Part shown: piece after piece, positions 53,141 to 63,188 of the stretch
How the letters are laid out: each line of letters begins with the position of its first letter
Position numbering within the stretch: position 1 is the first letter of the stretch
Origin: an uncultured Pseudorhodobacter sp.
GTDB lineage: Bacteria; Pseudomonadota; Alphaproteobacteria; Rhodobacterales; Rhodobacteraceae
Direction: 5' to 3'
Length of the DNA: 64,000 nt
Assembly (NCBI GenBank): GCA_913062925.1
Contig: CAJXWJ010000003.1
Location: forward strand, 32,953 to 96,952
Notes under the pieces: generated by a model
Database searches by the model: none
What the model saw: the letters and a program-made list of their open reading frames with translations, nothing else
Told to the model about the DNA's origin: nothing
Translations under genes and position numbers: made by a program

Positions 53141-53605
53141 GTGGGCGACTTTTTGGCGAGCGTTTATCCTTGGGTGAAATCACTTCATGTGATGTCTGTC
53201 ATCGCTTGGATGGCTGGGTTGTTCTATTTGCCACGGCTTTTCGTCTATCATGTTGAGGGTCTAAAAAAGCAGGGGGTGCTGGCAGGCAGTGAGATGGATT
53301 TGCTGTTTCAGCATCAGGAACGGCTGCTTTTGAAGGCGATTACAAATCCGGCAGGGATTTCGACTTGGATCTTTGGTCTGGCCTTAGTGTTTACGCCCGG
53401 GATTGTGGATTGGTCGCAGGCTTGGCCTTGGGTAAAAGCGGGTTCGGTGATTGGGATGACTTGGTTTAACGTTTGGTTAGGGGCGCGGAGGTTGGAGTTT
53501 CTGGCAGGGAAAAACCATCTGACTGGGCGGCAGTACCGGATGATGAACGAGGTTCCGACGGTCTTTATGATTTTGATCGTGATCTCGGTGATTGTGAAAT
53601 ATTGA
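53141..53605 (+). CDS. hemJ: Protoporphyrinogen IX oxidase HemJ
   Basis: Membrane protein of 154 residues with four helices that oxidises protoporphyrinogen IX to protoporphyrin IX using bound heme. Conserved histidine in WVKSLHVMSVIAWMAGLFYLPR (H about residue 16) and lysine/arginine residues of the family are present, with GRQYRMMNEVPTVFMI at the end. The start is GTG at 53141 with GAGG six bases upstream. First gene rightward from the proposed origin. Confidence 0.93.
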   Translation: MGDFLASVYPWVKSLHVMSVIAWMAGLFYLPRLFVYHVEGLKKQGVLAGSEMDLLFQHQERLLLKAITNPAGISTWIFGLALVFTPGIVDWSQAWPWVKAGSVIGMTWFNVWLGARRLEFLAGKNHLTGRQYRMMNEVPTVFMILIVISVIVKY

Positions 53606-53610
53606 AATGG

Positions 53611-53639
53611 TTGACTTCTGACGGCGCTGGGCTTAGCTG
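53611..53639 (+). promoter_or_regulatory. Possible rho promoter
   Basis: TTGACT (53611-53616) and TAGCTG (53634-53639) with a 17-bp spacer resemble a housekeeping promoter with a good -35 and poor -10, about 90 bp before the rho start. The 124-bp hemJ-rho gap holds no other clear signal. Weak call. Confidence 0.25.
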
Positions 53640-53729
53640 GCGGTCAGCGAGGCCATTCGGCCAGTCCGCTTTCCATTTACATTGCTGCTGCTCGGCCTGA
53701 ATGGGCTTTGCGCCGAAGGTGATCCCCTG

Positions 53730-55013
53730 ATGACTTCCCCCACGATTGTTGAACAATTGAATCTTGCTGACTTGAAAGCCAAGACGCCGGCAGAGCTGCT
53801 GGCGATGGCCGAAGAGTGGGAGATTGAGAACGCGCCTTCGATGCGCAAGGGCGAGATGATGTTCTCGATCTTGAAAGAGCATGCAGAAGAAGGCTGGGAG
53901 ATTGGCGGCGACGGCGTGTTGGAAGTGTTGCAGGACGGCTTTGGCTTTCTGCGCTCGCCGCTGGCGAATTACTTGCCGGGACCGGATGATATTTACGTCT
54001 CGCCCGATATCTTGCGGCAGTTTTCTTTGCGCACGGGCGACACCATTGAAGGTGTTATTCAGGCGCCGCGCGAGAATGAAAAATATTTCTGCATGACCAA
54101 GGTCACAAAGATCAACTTTGATGACCCAGAACGGGCGCGGCACAAGGTGCATTTTGACAACCTGACGCCGCTTTATCCCGATGAGCGGTTGAAGATGGAA
54201 GTGGAAGATCCGACGATCAAGGACCGTTCGGCGCGGATTATTGACTTGGTTTGCCCTATTGGCAAAGGCCAGCGGGCGCTGATCGTGGCGCCGCCGCGGA
54301 CGGGTAAGACGGTGTTGTTGCAAAACATCGCCAATTCGATCGCGATGAACCATCCTGAGTGTTATTTGATTGTTTTGCTGATCGATGAGCGGCCAGAAGA
54401 AGTGACGGATATGCAGCGGTCGGTGAAGGGGGAGGTTGTGTCTTCGACCTTTGACGAGCCGGCGACGCGGCATGTGGCGGTTGCCGAGATGGTGATCGAG
54501 AAGGCCAAGCGGCTGGTAGAGCATAAGCGCGATGTGGTGATCTTGCTTGATTCGATCACGCGTTTGGGTCGGGCGTTCAACACTGTGGTGCCTTCGTCGG
54601 GTAAGGTTTTGACCGGTGGTGTTGATGCGAATGCTTTGCAGCGGCCGAAGCGGTTCTTTGGCGCAGCGCGTAATATTGAAGAGGGTGGGTCGTTGACCAT
54701 CATCGCGACGGCGCTGATTGATACTGGAAGCCGGATGGACGAGGTGATCTTTGAAGAATTCAAGGGCACCGGCAACTCGGAAATCGTGCTGGATCGTAAG
54801 GTTGCCGATAAGCGCGTGTTCCCTGCGATTGATATTTTGAAATCGGGCACGCGGAAGGAAGATCTGTTGGTTGAGAAGACCGATTTGCAGAAGACCTACG
54901 TTCTGCGGCGGATTTTGAACCCGATGGGCACCACGGATGCGATCGAGTTCCTGATCGGCAAGTTGAAGCAAACCAAGAGCAATGCGGAATTCTTCGACTC
55001 TATGAACGCTTAA
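53730..55013 (+). CDS. rho: Transcription termination factor Rho
   Basis: Hexameric RNA helicase of 427 residues. The RNA-binding OSB domain has [18 protein letters not shown]; the ATPase has Walker [27 protein letters not shown] and Walker [17 protein letters not shown], with the secondary RNA site [23 protein letters not shown] 53730 follows AGGTGA by seven bases and matches the family start [12 protein letters not shown]. Unusually, a perfect 22-bp palindrome spans its stop codon. Confidence 0.97.
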   Translation: MTSPTIVEQLNLADLKAKTPAELLAMAEEWEIENAPSMRKGEMMFSILKEHAEEGWEIGGDGVLEVLQDGFGFLRSPLANYLPGPDDIYVSPDILRQFSLRTGDTIEGVIQAPRENEKYFCMTKVTKINFDDPERARHKVHFDNLTPLYPDERLKMEVEDPTIKDRSARIIDLVCPIGKGQRALIVAPPRTGKTVLLQNIANSIAMNHPECYLIVLLIDERPEEVTDMQRSVKGEVVSSTFDEPATRHVAVAEMVIEKAKRLVEHKRDVVILLDSITRLGRAFNTVVPSSGKVLTGGVDANALQRPKRFFGAARNIEEGGSLTIIATALIDTGSRMDEVIFEEFKGTGNSEIVLDRKVADKRVFPAIDILKSGTRKEDLLVEKTDLQKTYVLRRILNPMGTTDAIEFLIGKLKQTKSNAEFFDSMNA

Positions 55014-55022
55014 GCGTTCATA
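55001..55022. repeat. Perfect 22-bp palindrome across the rho stop codon
   Basis: TATGAACGCTT (55001-55011) is followed directly by its exact reverse complement (55012-55022). It includes the last codons and the TAA of rho and ends 15 bp before the mnmE start. As RNA it could form a hairpin with a small loop; as DNA it could bind a dimeric protein. No T tract follows, so it is not a standard intrinsic terminator. Confidence 0.8.
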
Positions 55023-55037
55023 ATCAGAGGGTTAGCT

Positions 55038-56321
55038 ATGGAAACCATTTTCGCTCTTGCCACTGCGCGGGGTAAGGCTGGCGTGGCTGTCGTGCGACTG
55101 TCAGGGCCTTTGGCGCATGCGGCCGTTGGCAAGCTTTGCGCTTTGCCCGAACCCCGGCAAGCGGGCTTGCGGCGGTTGCTTTGGCAGGGTGAGGTCTTGG
55201 ACGAGGCCTTGGTGCTGGTGTTCGAAGATGGCGCGAGTTTTACCGGTGAATGTTCCGCAGAGGTGCAATTGCATGGGTCTGTTGCAGTTGTCGCAAAAGT
55301 CTTGCGGGTGTTTTCCGGAATGGATGGGCTGCGTCTGGCGGAAGCTGGAGAGTTTACCCGCCGCGCCCTAGAGAATGGGCGGCTTGATTTGGCGCAGGTG
55401 GAGGGGCTTGCTGATCTGATTGATGCCGAGACAGAGGCGCAGCGACGGCAGGCTTTGCGGGTGTTTTCGGGCGCTTTGGGGCAGCGCATTGATGTTTGGC
55501 GCAGAGATTTGGTGCGGGCAGCAGCCTTGATCGAAGCAACAATAGACTTTGCAGATGAAGAGGTGCCGGTTGATGTGACGCCAGAAGTGCGCGGGCTTGT
55601 GTCGGGGCTTTTGGCGTCGTTGCGGTCTGAGCGCGCGGGTGCTGTGGCTGCAGAACGTGTTCGCGACGGTTTCGAGGTGGCGATTGTTGGTGCGCCAAAT
55701 GTTGGAAAATCGACTCTGTTGAATGCCTTGGCTGGGCGTGAAGCGGCGATTACTTCGGAGTTTGCAGGCACGACACGCGATGTTATTGAAGTTCGGATGG
55801 ATATCGGCGGTTTGGCGGTAACATTGTTGGACACAGCAGGATTGCGCGATTCCGTAGATGTGATTGAGCGGATCGGTATTGGCCGTGCAATTGAACGGGC
55901 ACAGAAAGCCGATCTCCGGGTGTTTTTGCTGGAAACTGAAGGTGAGACCTTTGAGGTAGAGGCAGAACCTGATGATATATTTGTTCTTGGTAAGGCGGAT
56001 CAGCGGCCTGGGGTGACTCAGGCGGTCTCTGGGAAAACTGGCGTCGGCGTGGACTGGCTGATTTCTGCAATTTCTTTACGATTGGGCGCGCGGGCGGCGT
56101 CCGCGGGATTGTTGATTCGGGAGCGGCAGCGTATTGCTTTGCAGCAGGCGATTGTCGGATTGGAAGCTGTTGAGCAATTGTTGCCATCTGCTTTGGAGTT
56201 TCCTGAGCTGATAGCCGTTGAATTGCGTCGCTCTTTGCGAGCTTTGGAAATAATGGTTGGTCGAATCGATGTTGAAAGCTTGTTGGATGAGATATTCTCG
56301 AGCTTCTGCATAGGAAAATGA
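55038..56321 (+). CDS. mnmE: tRNA uridine-5-carboxymethylaminomethyl GTPase MnmE
   Basis: With MnmG it installs the cmnm5 group at wobble U34; 427 residues. An N-terminal folate-binding domain begins [22 protein letters not shown]; the G domain is inserted in helices with [14 protein letters not shown] (G1), [11 protein letters not shown] (G2) and [10 protein letters not shown] (G3); the C-terminus is [11 protein letters not shown], carrying the catalytic cysteine motif. The stop overlaps the mnmG start by ATGA. Confidence 0.97.
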   Translation: METIFALATARGKAGVAVVRLSGPLAHAAVGKLCALPEPRQAGLRRLLWQGEVLDEALVLVFEDGASFTGECSAEVQLHGSVAVVAKVLRVFSGMDGLRLAEAGEFTRRALENGRLDLAQVEGLADLIDAETEAQRRQALRVFSGALGQRIDVWRRDLVRAAALIEATIDFADEEVPVDVTPEVRGLVSGLLASLRSERAGAVAAERVRDGFEVAIVGAPNVGKSTLLNALAGREAAITSEFAGTTRDVIEVRMDIGGLAVTLLDTAGLRDSVDVIERIGIGRAIERAQKADLRVFLLETEGETFEVEAEPDDIFVLGKADQRPGVTQAVSGKTGVGVDWLISAISLRLGARAASAGLLIRERQRIALQQAIVGLEAVEQLLPSALEFPELIAVELRRSLRALEIMVGRIDVESLLDEIFSSFCIGK

Positions 56322-58195
56322 GGCTGTTTCACGTGAAACATTTTGACGTTATTGTTATTGGCGGTGGGCATGCGGGGGCGGAAGCAGCTGCGGCCTCTGC
56401 ACGTATGGGCGTGCGCACAGCTTTGGTGACGTTACGCCGGGCCGCGATTGGTGTCATGTCGTGTAATCCGGCGATTGGTGGTCTGGGAAAGGGCCATCTT
56501 GTACGTGAAATCGACGCGATGGATGGAATTATGGCGCGCGCGGCGGACCGAGCGGGCATTCAGTTTCGGCTTTTGAACCGCAGGAAGGGGCCAGCAGTTC
56601 AGGGACCGCGGGCACAAGCAGATCGCCGCTTGTATCGCGAGGCTATTCAAGAGTTTTTGGGTCAAGAGCCCCTTTTAGAGGTCGTAGAGGGCGAAGTTTC
56701 GCGTCTTATGGAGGCCTCCGGTCGGATTACTGGTGTTATTTTAGCGGATGGTACAGAGATTCTTGCACAAGCAGTTATTTTGACTGCTGGAACATTTCTG
56801 AACGGAATCATGCATATTGGTGATCAACGCAGCCCGGGTGGTCGCGTTGGGGATAAACCGTCTGTTTTGCTTGCCGAGCAGTTGGCTGGGCTAAACCTGG
56901 CAAGAGGCAGGCTTAAAACGGGGACACCACCACGGCTCGATGGCCGCACGATCAACTGGTCGGTTCTCGAGTCCCAGCCGGGCGATGAGACACCAACGCT
57001 TTTCTCGTTTTTGAATAAGGTGCCGACTGCAAGACAGATCTCTTGTGGGATTACTCATACCAACGAAAATACCCACGACATTGTTCGTGAAAACCTTAAC
57101 CGTTCTGCCATGTATGGTGGCCATATTGAGGGGATTGGCCCGCGGTATTGTCCTTCGATAGAAGATAAAATCGTGCGATTCGCTGATAAGGCATCACACC
57201 AAATTTTCCTTGAGCCTGAAGGTCTTGACGACCATACGGTTTATCCTAACGGCATATCTACTTCTCTTCCTGCCGAGGTTCAGGAGAGCTATGTTCGGTC
57301 AATCCATGGCCTGGAGCGGGTCACTATTTTGCAGCCCGGATACGCGATTGAATATGATTATTTTGATCCACGCGAACTTGATCTTTCGCTACAATTGAAA
57401 GCTTTAAAGGGGCTTTATTTTGCTGGTCAAATAAATGGGACCACTGGCTACGAAGAAGCGGCGGCGCAGGGCTTGTTGGCCGGCTTAAATGCAGCAGCCA
57501 CAGTTTTAGGGAAAGAGCCGATTAGCTTTGGCCGTTCCAGCAGTTATATTGGTGTGATGGTTGATGATTTGACGTCGAAAGGGGTGACAGAGCCCTATCG
57601 AATGTTTACCTCGCGCGCCGAATTTCGTCTTACAATGCGTGCCGATAACGCAGATGGTCGATTGACGCCGCTTGGAATTGATCTTGGTTGCGTCCGCGAG
57701 GCGAGGCGTGTGGCATTTTTACAGAAGCAAGAACAAATTAATTCTGCAACCGATGTGCTTTCGAATAGAGTTTTTTCTGGCAAGGATTTTGCTTCGGTCG
57801 GCATTACATTGAGCCAAGATGGCGCAAGGAGGTCGGCATTGTCGATCCTCGCTTTCCCAGATGTTTCAGTGGATCAGGTAGAGATTTTGGTCCCTGAGTT
57901 TGTCGCGTTTGAAGACGAAATAAAGCGGCAAGTTGCGATAAACGCGCTCTACGCACAGTATCTTTCTAGGCAAGCAAGTGAGGCTAAATCCTTGCGAAAG
58001 GAGGAAGAAACTTTGATTCCTCCGTCTCTAAGCTTTGTGGGAATGCCTGGTTTGTCGGGAGAACTTGCACTAAAGCTTGGGCGCCTGCGTCCTGCCAATT
58101 TGGCACAGGCAGCGCGAATCGAAGGCATGACGCCAGCAGCTTTAACATTGATCTTAGCGCAAATCCGCAAGCAGCGTCGGCAGGCCTCACTGTGA
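56318..58195 (+). CDS. mnmG: tRNA uridine-5-carboxymethylaminomethyl enzyme MnmG
   Basis: FAD-dependent partner of MnmE, 625 residues. The FAD loop is [17 protein letters not shown] near residues 11-27, with [30 protein letters not shown] and [20 protein letters not shown]. The first residues MRLFHVKH are encoded by a perfect parS palindrome, so the N-terminal sequence is constrained by ParB binding as well as by coding. The end overlaps rsmG by GTGA. Confidence 0.97.
   Translation: MRLFHVKHFDVIVIGGGHAGAEAAAASARMGVRTALVTLRRAAIGVMSCNPAIGGLGKGHLVREIDAMDGIMARAADRAGIQFRLLNRRKGPAVQGPRAQADRRLYREAIQEFLGQEPLLEVVEGEVSRLMEASGRITGVILADGTEILAQAVILTAGTFLNGIMHIGDQRSPGGRVGDKPSVLLAEQLAGLNLARGRLKTGTPPRLDGRTINWSVLESQPGDETPTLFSFLNKVPTARQISCGITHTNENTHDIVRENLNRSAMYGGHIEGIGPRYCPSIEDKIVRFADKASHQIFLEPEGLDDHTVYPNGISTSLPAEVQESYVRSIHGLERVTILQPGYAIEYDYFDPRELDLSLQLKALKGLYFAGQINGTTGYEEAAAQGLLAGLNAAATVLGKEPISFGRSSSYIGVMVDDLTSKGVTEPYRMFTSRAEFRLTMRADNADGRLTPLGIDLGCVREARRVAFLQKQEQINSATDVLSNRVFSGKDFASVGITLSQDGARRSALSILAFPDVSVDQVEILVPEFVAFEDEIKRQVAINALYAQYLSRQASEAKSLRKEEETLIPPSLSFVGMPGLSGELALKLGRLRPANLAQAARIEGMTPAALTLILAQIRKQRRQASL
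56325..56340. other. parS: parS centromere site in mnmG
   Basis: Perfect 16-bp parS palindrome TGTTTCACGTGAAACA. It overlaps codons 3-8 of mnmG and lies about 3.4 kb right of the proposed origin and 3.3 kb before parB. ParB binds and spreads from such sites to segregate the origin. Confidence 0.95.
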
Positions 58196-58818
58196 GAGAT
58201 GATTATCTAACACTTCCAGATTGGCTTGATGTTTCACGTGAAACATTCACAAAGTTGGCCGCTTTTCAGGCATTGGTTGAGAAGTGGAATCCCGCAATAA
58301 ATCTGATCTCCAAGAGCCGTATTTCGGAATTATGGGATCGGCATATTCTTGATTCTGCACAGTTAATCAGGTTTTGCCCCCCAGGCACAATCAGTTGGTG
58401 TGATCTCGGTTCTGGCGGTGGATTTCCTGGACTGGTTATTTCGATTTTGGCGCAAGACCGCTTTCCGGATCTTACCGTTACACTTGTCGAATCTGACCGC
58501 CGAAAGGCAGTATTTTTGGGTCAAGCTATTCGCGAGCTTGCCTTGAATGCCGTGGTGGAAGCGAAAAGAATTGACGACTTGCCAAACCTTAACAGTCAAG
58601 TCGTATCGGCTCGCGCCTTGGCTTCGCTGACTGATCTTCTTCCCTGGGTTCAACGCCATCTGTGTCGTGACGGCGTCGCGATTTTCCCTAAAGGCGCAAA
58701 TGCTCAGCAAGAGGTTATTGATGCCCGCAAAAATTGGTCTTTCGATATTGAAGAATTTAGCAGCTTCACCTCAATCGAATCTCGCATTCTGGTTCTGAAA
58801 GACATTTCACATGCCTAA
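58192..58818 (+). CDS. rsmG: 16S rRNA (guanine527-N7)-methyltransferase RsmG
   Basis: Methylates G527 of 16S rRNA; 208 residues. SAM-binding motif [15 protein letters not shown], then [14 protein letters not shown] and [10 protein letters not shown]. The start is a GTG at 58192 overlapping the mnmG stop. Residues DVSRET near position 13 are encoded by a perfect parS; that this hexapeptide is common at the start of bacterial RsmG reflects the same overlap elsewhere. The end overlaps parA by 8 bases. Confidence 0.96.
   Translation: MRDDYLTLPDWLDVSRETFTKLAAFQALVEKWNPAINLISKSRISELWDRHILDSAQLIRFCPPGTISWCDLGSGGGFPGLVISILAQDRFPDLTVTLVESDRRKAVFLGQAIRELALNAVVEAKRIDDLPNLNSQVVSARALASLTDLLPWVQRHLCRDGVAIFPKGANAQQEVIDARKNWSFDIEEFSSFTSIESRILVLKDISHA
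58230..58245. other. parS: parS centromere site in rsmG
   Basis: Perfect 16-bp palindrome TGTTTCACGTGAAACA within rsmG codons for DVSRET, about 5.3 kb right of the proposed origin and 0.6 kb before parA. Confidence 0.95.
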
Positions 58819-59635
58819 TGTTTTTGAAAAGTCCTCCCCAATTATTATTTCTGTCGCCAACCAGAAGGGCGGTGTTGGTAAGACCACGACAACAATTAAC
58901 CTCGCGGCTGCGCTGGCAGAGCGCGGTGCAAATACTTTGCTCATTGATCTAGATCCTCAGGGCAATGCTTCAACCGGCCTTGGCTTTCCGCCAACGGAAC
59001 GGAAAAAGACCACCTACGATATCCTGATTGAAGAAACTCCGCTGCTTGAAGCGATTGTCGCGACGAGCGTGGCAGGTCTCTCGATTTGCCCGTCCAGTGC
59101 AGACCTTTCGTCTGCCGATATTGAATTAATGGCGAACGAAAAGCGCAGCTTTCTGCTGCATGACTCTCTGCGTGACCCACAAATTTCCCAACTCGGGCTC
59201 GACTTTATCCTGATTGACTGTCCGCCCTCGTTAAGTCTGCTGACCGTCAATGCCTTGGTTGCCAGTCACGCCGTGCTTGTACCGGTTCAGGCGGAATTTT
59301 TCGCCCTTGAAGGGCTTTCGCAACTTATGCTGACGATCCGTGAGGTGCGGCGTAGTGCGAATCCTGCATTGCGGATTGAGGGTGTGGTTTTGACGATGGT
59401 AGATGGTCGCAATCGGCTGTCGCAGCAGGTTGAAAGCGATGCGCGTAAGACATTGGGCGAGTTGGTTTTTACCACAACAATCCCCAGAAATGTTAGGCTA
59501 AGTGAAGCCCCCTCTTACGCGCAGTCGGTCTTAGATTATGATGGCAATTCAAAGGGAGCTGAGGCCTATAGAGCCTTGGCGCAAGAAGTGCTGGCGCGGC
59601 ATTCAGGGGTGTTGTGCAACAGGAGGACTGATTGA
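58811..59635 (+). CDS. parA: Chromosome partitioning ATPase ParA
   Basis: Deviant Walker ATPase of 274 residues that moves ParB-bound origins. Motifs: KGGVGKTTTTINLA with the signature lysine, LLIDLDPQGNAST (A'), and FILIDCPPSLSLLTVNAL (B). C-terminal DNA-contact region NRLSQQVESDARKTLGE and TTIPRNVRLSEAPSYAQSV are typical of chromosomal ParA/Soj. It overlaps rsmG and is followed directly by parB (TGATG). Confidence 0.97.
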   Translation: MPNVFEKSSPIIISVANQKGGVGKTTTTINLAAALAERGANTLLIDLDPQGNASTGLGFPPTERKKTTYDILIEETPLLEAIVATSVAGLSICPSSADLSSADIELMANEKRSFLLHDSLRDPQISQLGLDFILIDCPPSLSLLTVNALVASHAVLVPVQAEFFALEGLSQLMLTIREVRRSANPALRIEGVVLTMVDGRNRLSQQVESDARKTLGELVFTTTIPRNVRLSEAPSYAQSVLDYDGNSKGAEAYRALAQEVLARHSGVLCNRRTD

Positions 59636-60537
59636 TGGAAAAGAAATCGGAGCGTCGCGGTCTTGGCAGGGGGTTATCTGCTCTCATGGCTGATGTGAAT
59701 CTTGATGTTAGCCCAGCGGTCGCGCAGCCACGGTCGGAAACTCTGCTGCCCGTGGAGAGGATTGTTCCGAACCCAGAGCAGCCGCGCCGAGATTTTGAGC
59801 CGAAAGCGCTACAGGATCTTGCCGACTCGCTTCGTCAAAAAGGCGTGATTCAGCCGCTTATTGTACGCAAGATTGCCAACCAAGATATGTATGAGATTGT
59901 TGCTGGCGAACGGCGCTGGCGGGCTGCCCAGATTGCGAAGCTTCACGAATTACCGGTAATAGTCAGAGAGTTTAGCGATTCGGAAGTTCTTGAAATCGCG
60001 ATTATCGAGAATATTCAACGAGAAGAGCTGAATGCCATTGAAGAGGCGCTTGCATATAAGCAGCTGATGACTCGTTTTGGGCATACCCAAGAGAAAATCT
60101 CTGAGGCGCTTTCACGCAGTCGCAGCCACATAGCGAACCTGTTGCGCCTTCTGTCTTTGCCTGACGATGTGCAGCACATGGTAAAAAGTGGAACGCTCTC
60201 GGCAGGTCATGCGCGTGCGCTTATCACCACACCAAATGCTCTTGAGCTTGCTTTAAAGGTTGTTGGAAAGGGGCTTTCGGTCCGTGAAACTGAAGATTTG
60301 GTGCGTAAATCTTCGATAGACCCCACCAAGCGCCGCAAGGCAGCACAAAGTGATGGTAAGGATGCTGACACGAAGGCTCTTGAGGCTGACCTTTCCGCCA
60401 ATTTGAAGATGGCGGTAAGAATAGATCATGAACCCGCAGGTGGCGGGCGGATCAGCATTTCATACCACACTCTCGATGATCTTGATTTGCTGTGTCAGGT
60501 GTTGTCAGTGATCCCGCGCGATATGGCGCGCTCTTAA
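59635..60537 (+). CDS. parB: Chromosome partitioning protein ParB
   Basis: CTP-dependent DNA clamp that binds parS; 300 residues. The N-terminal ParA-interacting peptide is RRGLGRGLSALMAD; the CTPase motifs are VIQPLIVRK, GERRWRAAQIA and ENIQREELNAIEEA; the parS-binding HTH is TQEKISEALSRSRSHIANLLRL; a C-terminal dimerisation domain ends in DLDLLCQVLS. ATG 59635 is used (AGGAGG eight bases before); a TTG lies one codon upstream. Its TAA overlaps the convergent hemW stop. Confidence 0.97.
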   Translation: MEKKSERRGLGRGLSALMADVNLDVSPAVAQPRSETLLPVERIVPNPEQPRRDFEPKALQDLADSLRQKGVIQPLIVRKIANQDMYEIVAGERRWRAAQIAKLHELPVIVREFSDSEVLEIAIIENIQREELNAIEEALAYKQLMTRFGHTQEKISEALSRSRSHIANLLRLLSLPDDVQHMVKSGTLSAGHARALITTPNALELALKVVGKGLSVRETEDLVRKSSIDPTKRRKAAQSDGKDADTKALEADLSANLKMAVRIDHEPAGGGRISISYHTLDDLDLLCQVLSVIPRDMARS

Positions 60538-61700
60538 GCACCAGCGAGTTTTCTTATAACCGCGTTTAATAAAACGCGGCCCTTCGCTGTTGCAACTAGT
60601 CTTCCATCGTGGCGGATGAGAAGGCCATTTTCAGATAAGTCATTGATTATGTTTGATTCTAGGGCTGATTTTGATATCTGAGTGTGACGATCAATATCCA
60701 ATCCTTCACTTAAGCGAAGCGACATGAGCAGATATTCAAGCCCGTGTTCCTCGCAAGAAAGGGCCTGTCGTGCCAATTCAGGTTTTTGATCTGCCAAGGC
60801 CATTTGCAGCCAAAGTGCGGGCGATTTAGGCGACTCGGTTGCGTATCTTTGCCCATGCAGTGTTAACCGGCCATGCGCGCCTGGCCCGATGCCAAGATAA
60901 TCGCCGCCACGCCAATAGATCAGATTGTGTCGTGATTCGCTCCCCAGTTTCGCATGGTTCGACACTTCATAAGCAGGCATTCCTGCCTGCTCGCAGGTCT
61001 CCTGCGTTAGGTCGTACATGTCGGCGGCCAGATCCTCTTCCGGCAATCCCTTCAACCCGCCCCTGCTTAATCTATCCGAAAAGGCCGTACCGTCTTCAAT
61101 GGTTAGTTGGTACAAAGAAATGTGATCAATTGATAGGGCCAGCGCTGATTTCAGTTCCTGCTTCCAGTCGCTAAGGCTTTGGTCTTGTCGGGCATAAATC
61201 AGGTCAAAGCTCACACGTTCAAAACATTTTCGTGCAATATCAAAGGCTTTTATCGCTTCCTTTGCGCTGTGACGCCGCCCCAGCCTTCGCAGGTCTGCAT
61301 CATTCATCGCCTGCATGCCCATCGAAACCCTGTTGATGCCTGCATCGCGATAGCCCCTAAAGCGTTCTGCTTCTATAGAACTTGGGTTGGCCTCAAGCGT
61401 GATCTCGGGGTCGTTCACCATCGGCCAAGTGGTGCGCACTGCTTCCAGCACACCATTGACTGTCTCTGGGGTCATCAGCGAAGGCGTGCCGCCACCAAAG
61501 AAAACAGTCTGTAAAACACGTCCTTTGGTTTCTGCGCCAAGTCTTTTGATTTCCTTGACATAGGCTGACTGCCACTGTTTCTGATTAATCGTCGCAGCAA
61601 CATGGCTGTTGAAATCACAATAGGGACATTTTGATTCACAAAAGGGCCAATGAATATACAGACCAAAGCCGCCCGCTTTCCAATCCTCATCCGGCTGCAT
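60534..61700 (-). CDS. hemW: Heme chaperone HemW (radical SAM)
   Basis: Radical-SAM family protein of 388 residues related to coproporphyrinogen dehydrogenase but acting as a heme chaperone. The iron-sulfur ligands are C21, C25 and C28 in PFCESKCPYCDF, without the further C-terminal-side features of HemN. GGGTPSLM, EANPSS and RVSMGMQAMND are SAM-domain motifs; a HemN_C winged domain follows. The stop overlaps the parB stop in the sequence TTAA. Confidence 0.94.
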   Translation of the reverse strand: MQPDEDWKAGGFGLYIHWPFCESKCPYCDFNSHVAATINQKQWQSAYVKEIKRLGAETKGRVLQTVFFGGGTPSLMTPETVNGVLEAVRTTWPMVNDPEITLEANPSSIEAERFRGYRDAGINRVSMGMQAMNDADLRRLGRRHSAKEAIKAFDIARKCFERVSFDLIYARQDQSLSDWKQELKSALALSIDHISLYQLTIEDGTAFSDRLSRGGLKGLPEEDLAADMYDLTQETCEQAGMPAYEVSNHAKLGSESRHNLIYWRGGDYLGIGPGAHGRLTLHGQRYATESPKSPALWLQMALADQKPELARQALSCEEHGLEYLLMSLRLSEGLDIDRHTQISKSALESNIINDLSENGLLIRHDGRLVATAKGRVLLNAVIRKLAGA

Positions 61701-61741
61701 GGTTCGCTCCGATTAGCACAATCCTCTTGGCGCCCCGTGAA

Positions 61742-61757
61742 TGTTTCACGTGAAACA
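61742..61757. other. parS: parS centromere site at the 3' end of rdgB
   Basis: Perfect 16-bp palindrome TGTTTCACGTGAAACA. On the minus strand it encodes the last residues of rdgB (CFT and stop) and runs 4 bp past the stop, in the 45-bp gap before hemW. About 8.8 kb right of the proposed origin. Confidence 0.95.
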
Positions 61758-62354
61758 TCCGGTCACAAGCTGTTGAAAAGCTTGACCTCTGTGGCTTATT
61801 TTATTCTTGGTCTCCCGATCCAGTTCGGCGCAAGTCAAAGCAAAACCGTCGGGCACAAACACAGGATCATAGCCGTGACCATGCTCACCCCGCGGTGGCC
61901 ATACAACCTGCCCAGGCATGACGCCTTCGAAGACTTCATCATGTCCATCAGGCCAAGCCAAAACCAAGGTGCATCGAAACTGAGCGCTATAGGGTGCTGA
62001 GGCGTTGCGCGCGCTGATCGCCGCCCATGTCCTCGTCATTGCTAACATAAAGTCGCGACCCGTTGGCGTTTCCGCCCAATCTGCCGTGTAAACCCCAGGC
62101 GCGCCCTCTAGCACATCGACTGTGATCCCAGAGTCATCAGACAAGGCTGGCAACCCCGTCGCGCGCGCCGCAGCATGGGCTTTGATCCGCGCATTGCCAA
62201 CAAAACTCGTCTCTGTTTCGGCAGGTTCTGGCAGACCCATCGCTGCGGCAGAGACAACTTCAATCCCAAAAGGCTGAAGTAAATCTATGATTTCCTCAAG
62301 CTTTCCTCGATTATGCGTGGCAACCAACAGCCTGGCTCCAGAAAACTTCCGCAT
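61746..62354 (-). CDS. rdgB: dITP/XTP pyrophosphatase RdgB (HAM1 family)
   Basis: Removes deaminated purine nucleotides (dITP, XTP); 202 residues. Signature LLVATHNRGKLEEI at the start, then AETETSFVGNARIKA, LSDDSGITVDVL, GAPGVYTADWA and PPRGEHGHGYDPVFVPDG. ATG 62354 shares a base with the rph stop (TGATG). Its end is overlapped by a parS site. Confidence 0.96.
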   Translation of the reverse strand: MRKFSGARLLVATHNRGKLEEIIDLLQPFGIEVVSAAAMGLPEPAETETSFVGNARIKAHAAARATGLPALSDDSGITVDVLEGAPGVYTADWAETPTGRDFMLAMTRTWAAISARNASAPYSAQFRCTLVLAWPDGHDEVFEGVMPGQVVWPPRGEHGHGYDPVFVPDGFALTCAELDRETKNKISHRGQAFQQLVTGCFT

Positions 62355-63073
62355 CAAATCAACCCCAAGGCAGCCTTTTGGGCGGCTACCAATTCCGCGG
62401 CCCCTGCTTCCGCCAAATCCAGCAGCGCGCCCATCTCTTCACGCGAAAACGTCGCACCTTCGGCCGACATTTGCACTTCAATCAGCCGCCGGCGGCCAGT
62501 CAAAATAAAGTTACCATCGGTACCAGCCGCAGAGTCCTCAGGATAATCCAGATCCAGAACTGGCTGCCCCGCATAAATCCCACAAGAGATTGCGGCAACA
62601 TGATCAATCATCGGATCGCTCACAATCGTTCCAGCCTTCATAAGCTTGTTCATCGCCAGCCGCAGCGCAACCCAACCACCTGTGATCGCAGCACAACGCG
62701 TGCCGCCGTCGGCTTGAATAACGTCGCAATCCACAACGATCTGCCGCTCTCCAAGCGCCGATCGGTCAACGCCAGCCCGCAGCGCTCTACCTATAAGCCT
62801 TTGAATTTCCTGAGTTCGTCCAGTTTGCTTTCCCATGGCCGCCTCACGACGCGTTCGCGAGTTCGTCGCGCGTGGCAGCATGCCATATTCCGCCGTCACC
62901 CAGCCAAGCCCAGAATTCTTCAGGAATGACGGCGCCTTGTCTTCAATCGTTGCCGAGCACAGCACATGCGTTGCCCCCATCTTGATCAAACAAGATCCTT
63001 CTGCATGTTTCATCACATCGATTTCGATCGACACGGGGCGCATTTCATTCAGTTTCCGGCCAGACGGGCGCAT
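62354..63073 (-). CDS. rph: Ribonuclease PH
   Basis: Phosphorolytic 3' exoribonuclease that trims tRNA precursors; 239 residues, normal length. Start [17 protein letters not shown], the phosphate-site arginines in [21 protein letters not shown] and [12 protein letters not shown], the catalytic aspartates in [13 protein letters not shown] and [20 protein letters not shown] 63073 has AAGGA seven bases upstream; the longer frames are rejected. Divergent from hrcA. Confidence 0.96.
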   Translation of the reverse strand: MRPSGRKLNEMRPVSIEIDVMKHAEGSCLIKMGATHVLCSATIEDKAPSFLKNSGLGWVTAEYGMLPRATNSRTRREAAMGKQTGRTQEIQRLIGRALRAGVDRSALGERQIVVDCDVIQADGGTRCAAITGGWVALRLAMNKLMKAGTIVSDPMIDHVAAISCGIYAGQPVLDLDYPEDSAAGTDGNFILTGRRRLIEVQMSAEGATFSREEMGALLDLAEAGAAELVAAQKAALGLI

Positions 63074-63188
63074 GTTCATTTCCTTATTTTTCTGGGCTCC
63101 AGATAGTCCCGTGCCGCTTCCAGATGCAAGCCTCATTGACGCGGGCGTGGAAGCCTCCTTAATGAAAGCTCAGGTTGGGAATTTCGCA

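Noticed and set aside
53565..54971. 468-codon minus-strand open frame antisense to rho
   Set aside because: Rho is intact on the plus strand; the antisense frame is rich in R, H, N and Q, and has no start signal.
63074..63188. CIRCE element before hrcA
   Set aside because: No TTAGCACTC-N9-GAGTGCTAA-like inverted repeat is present in the rph-hrcA gap.
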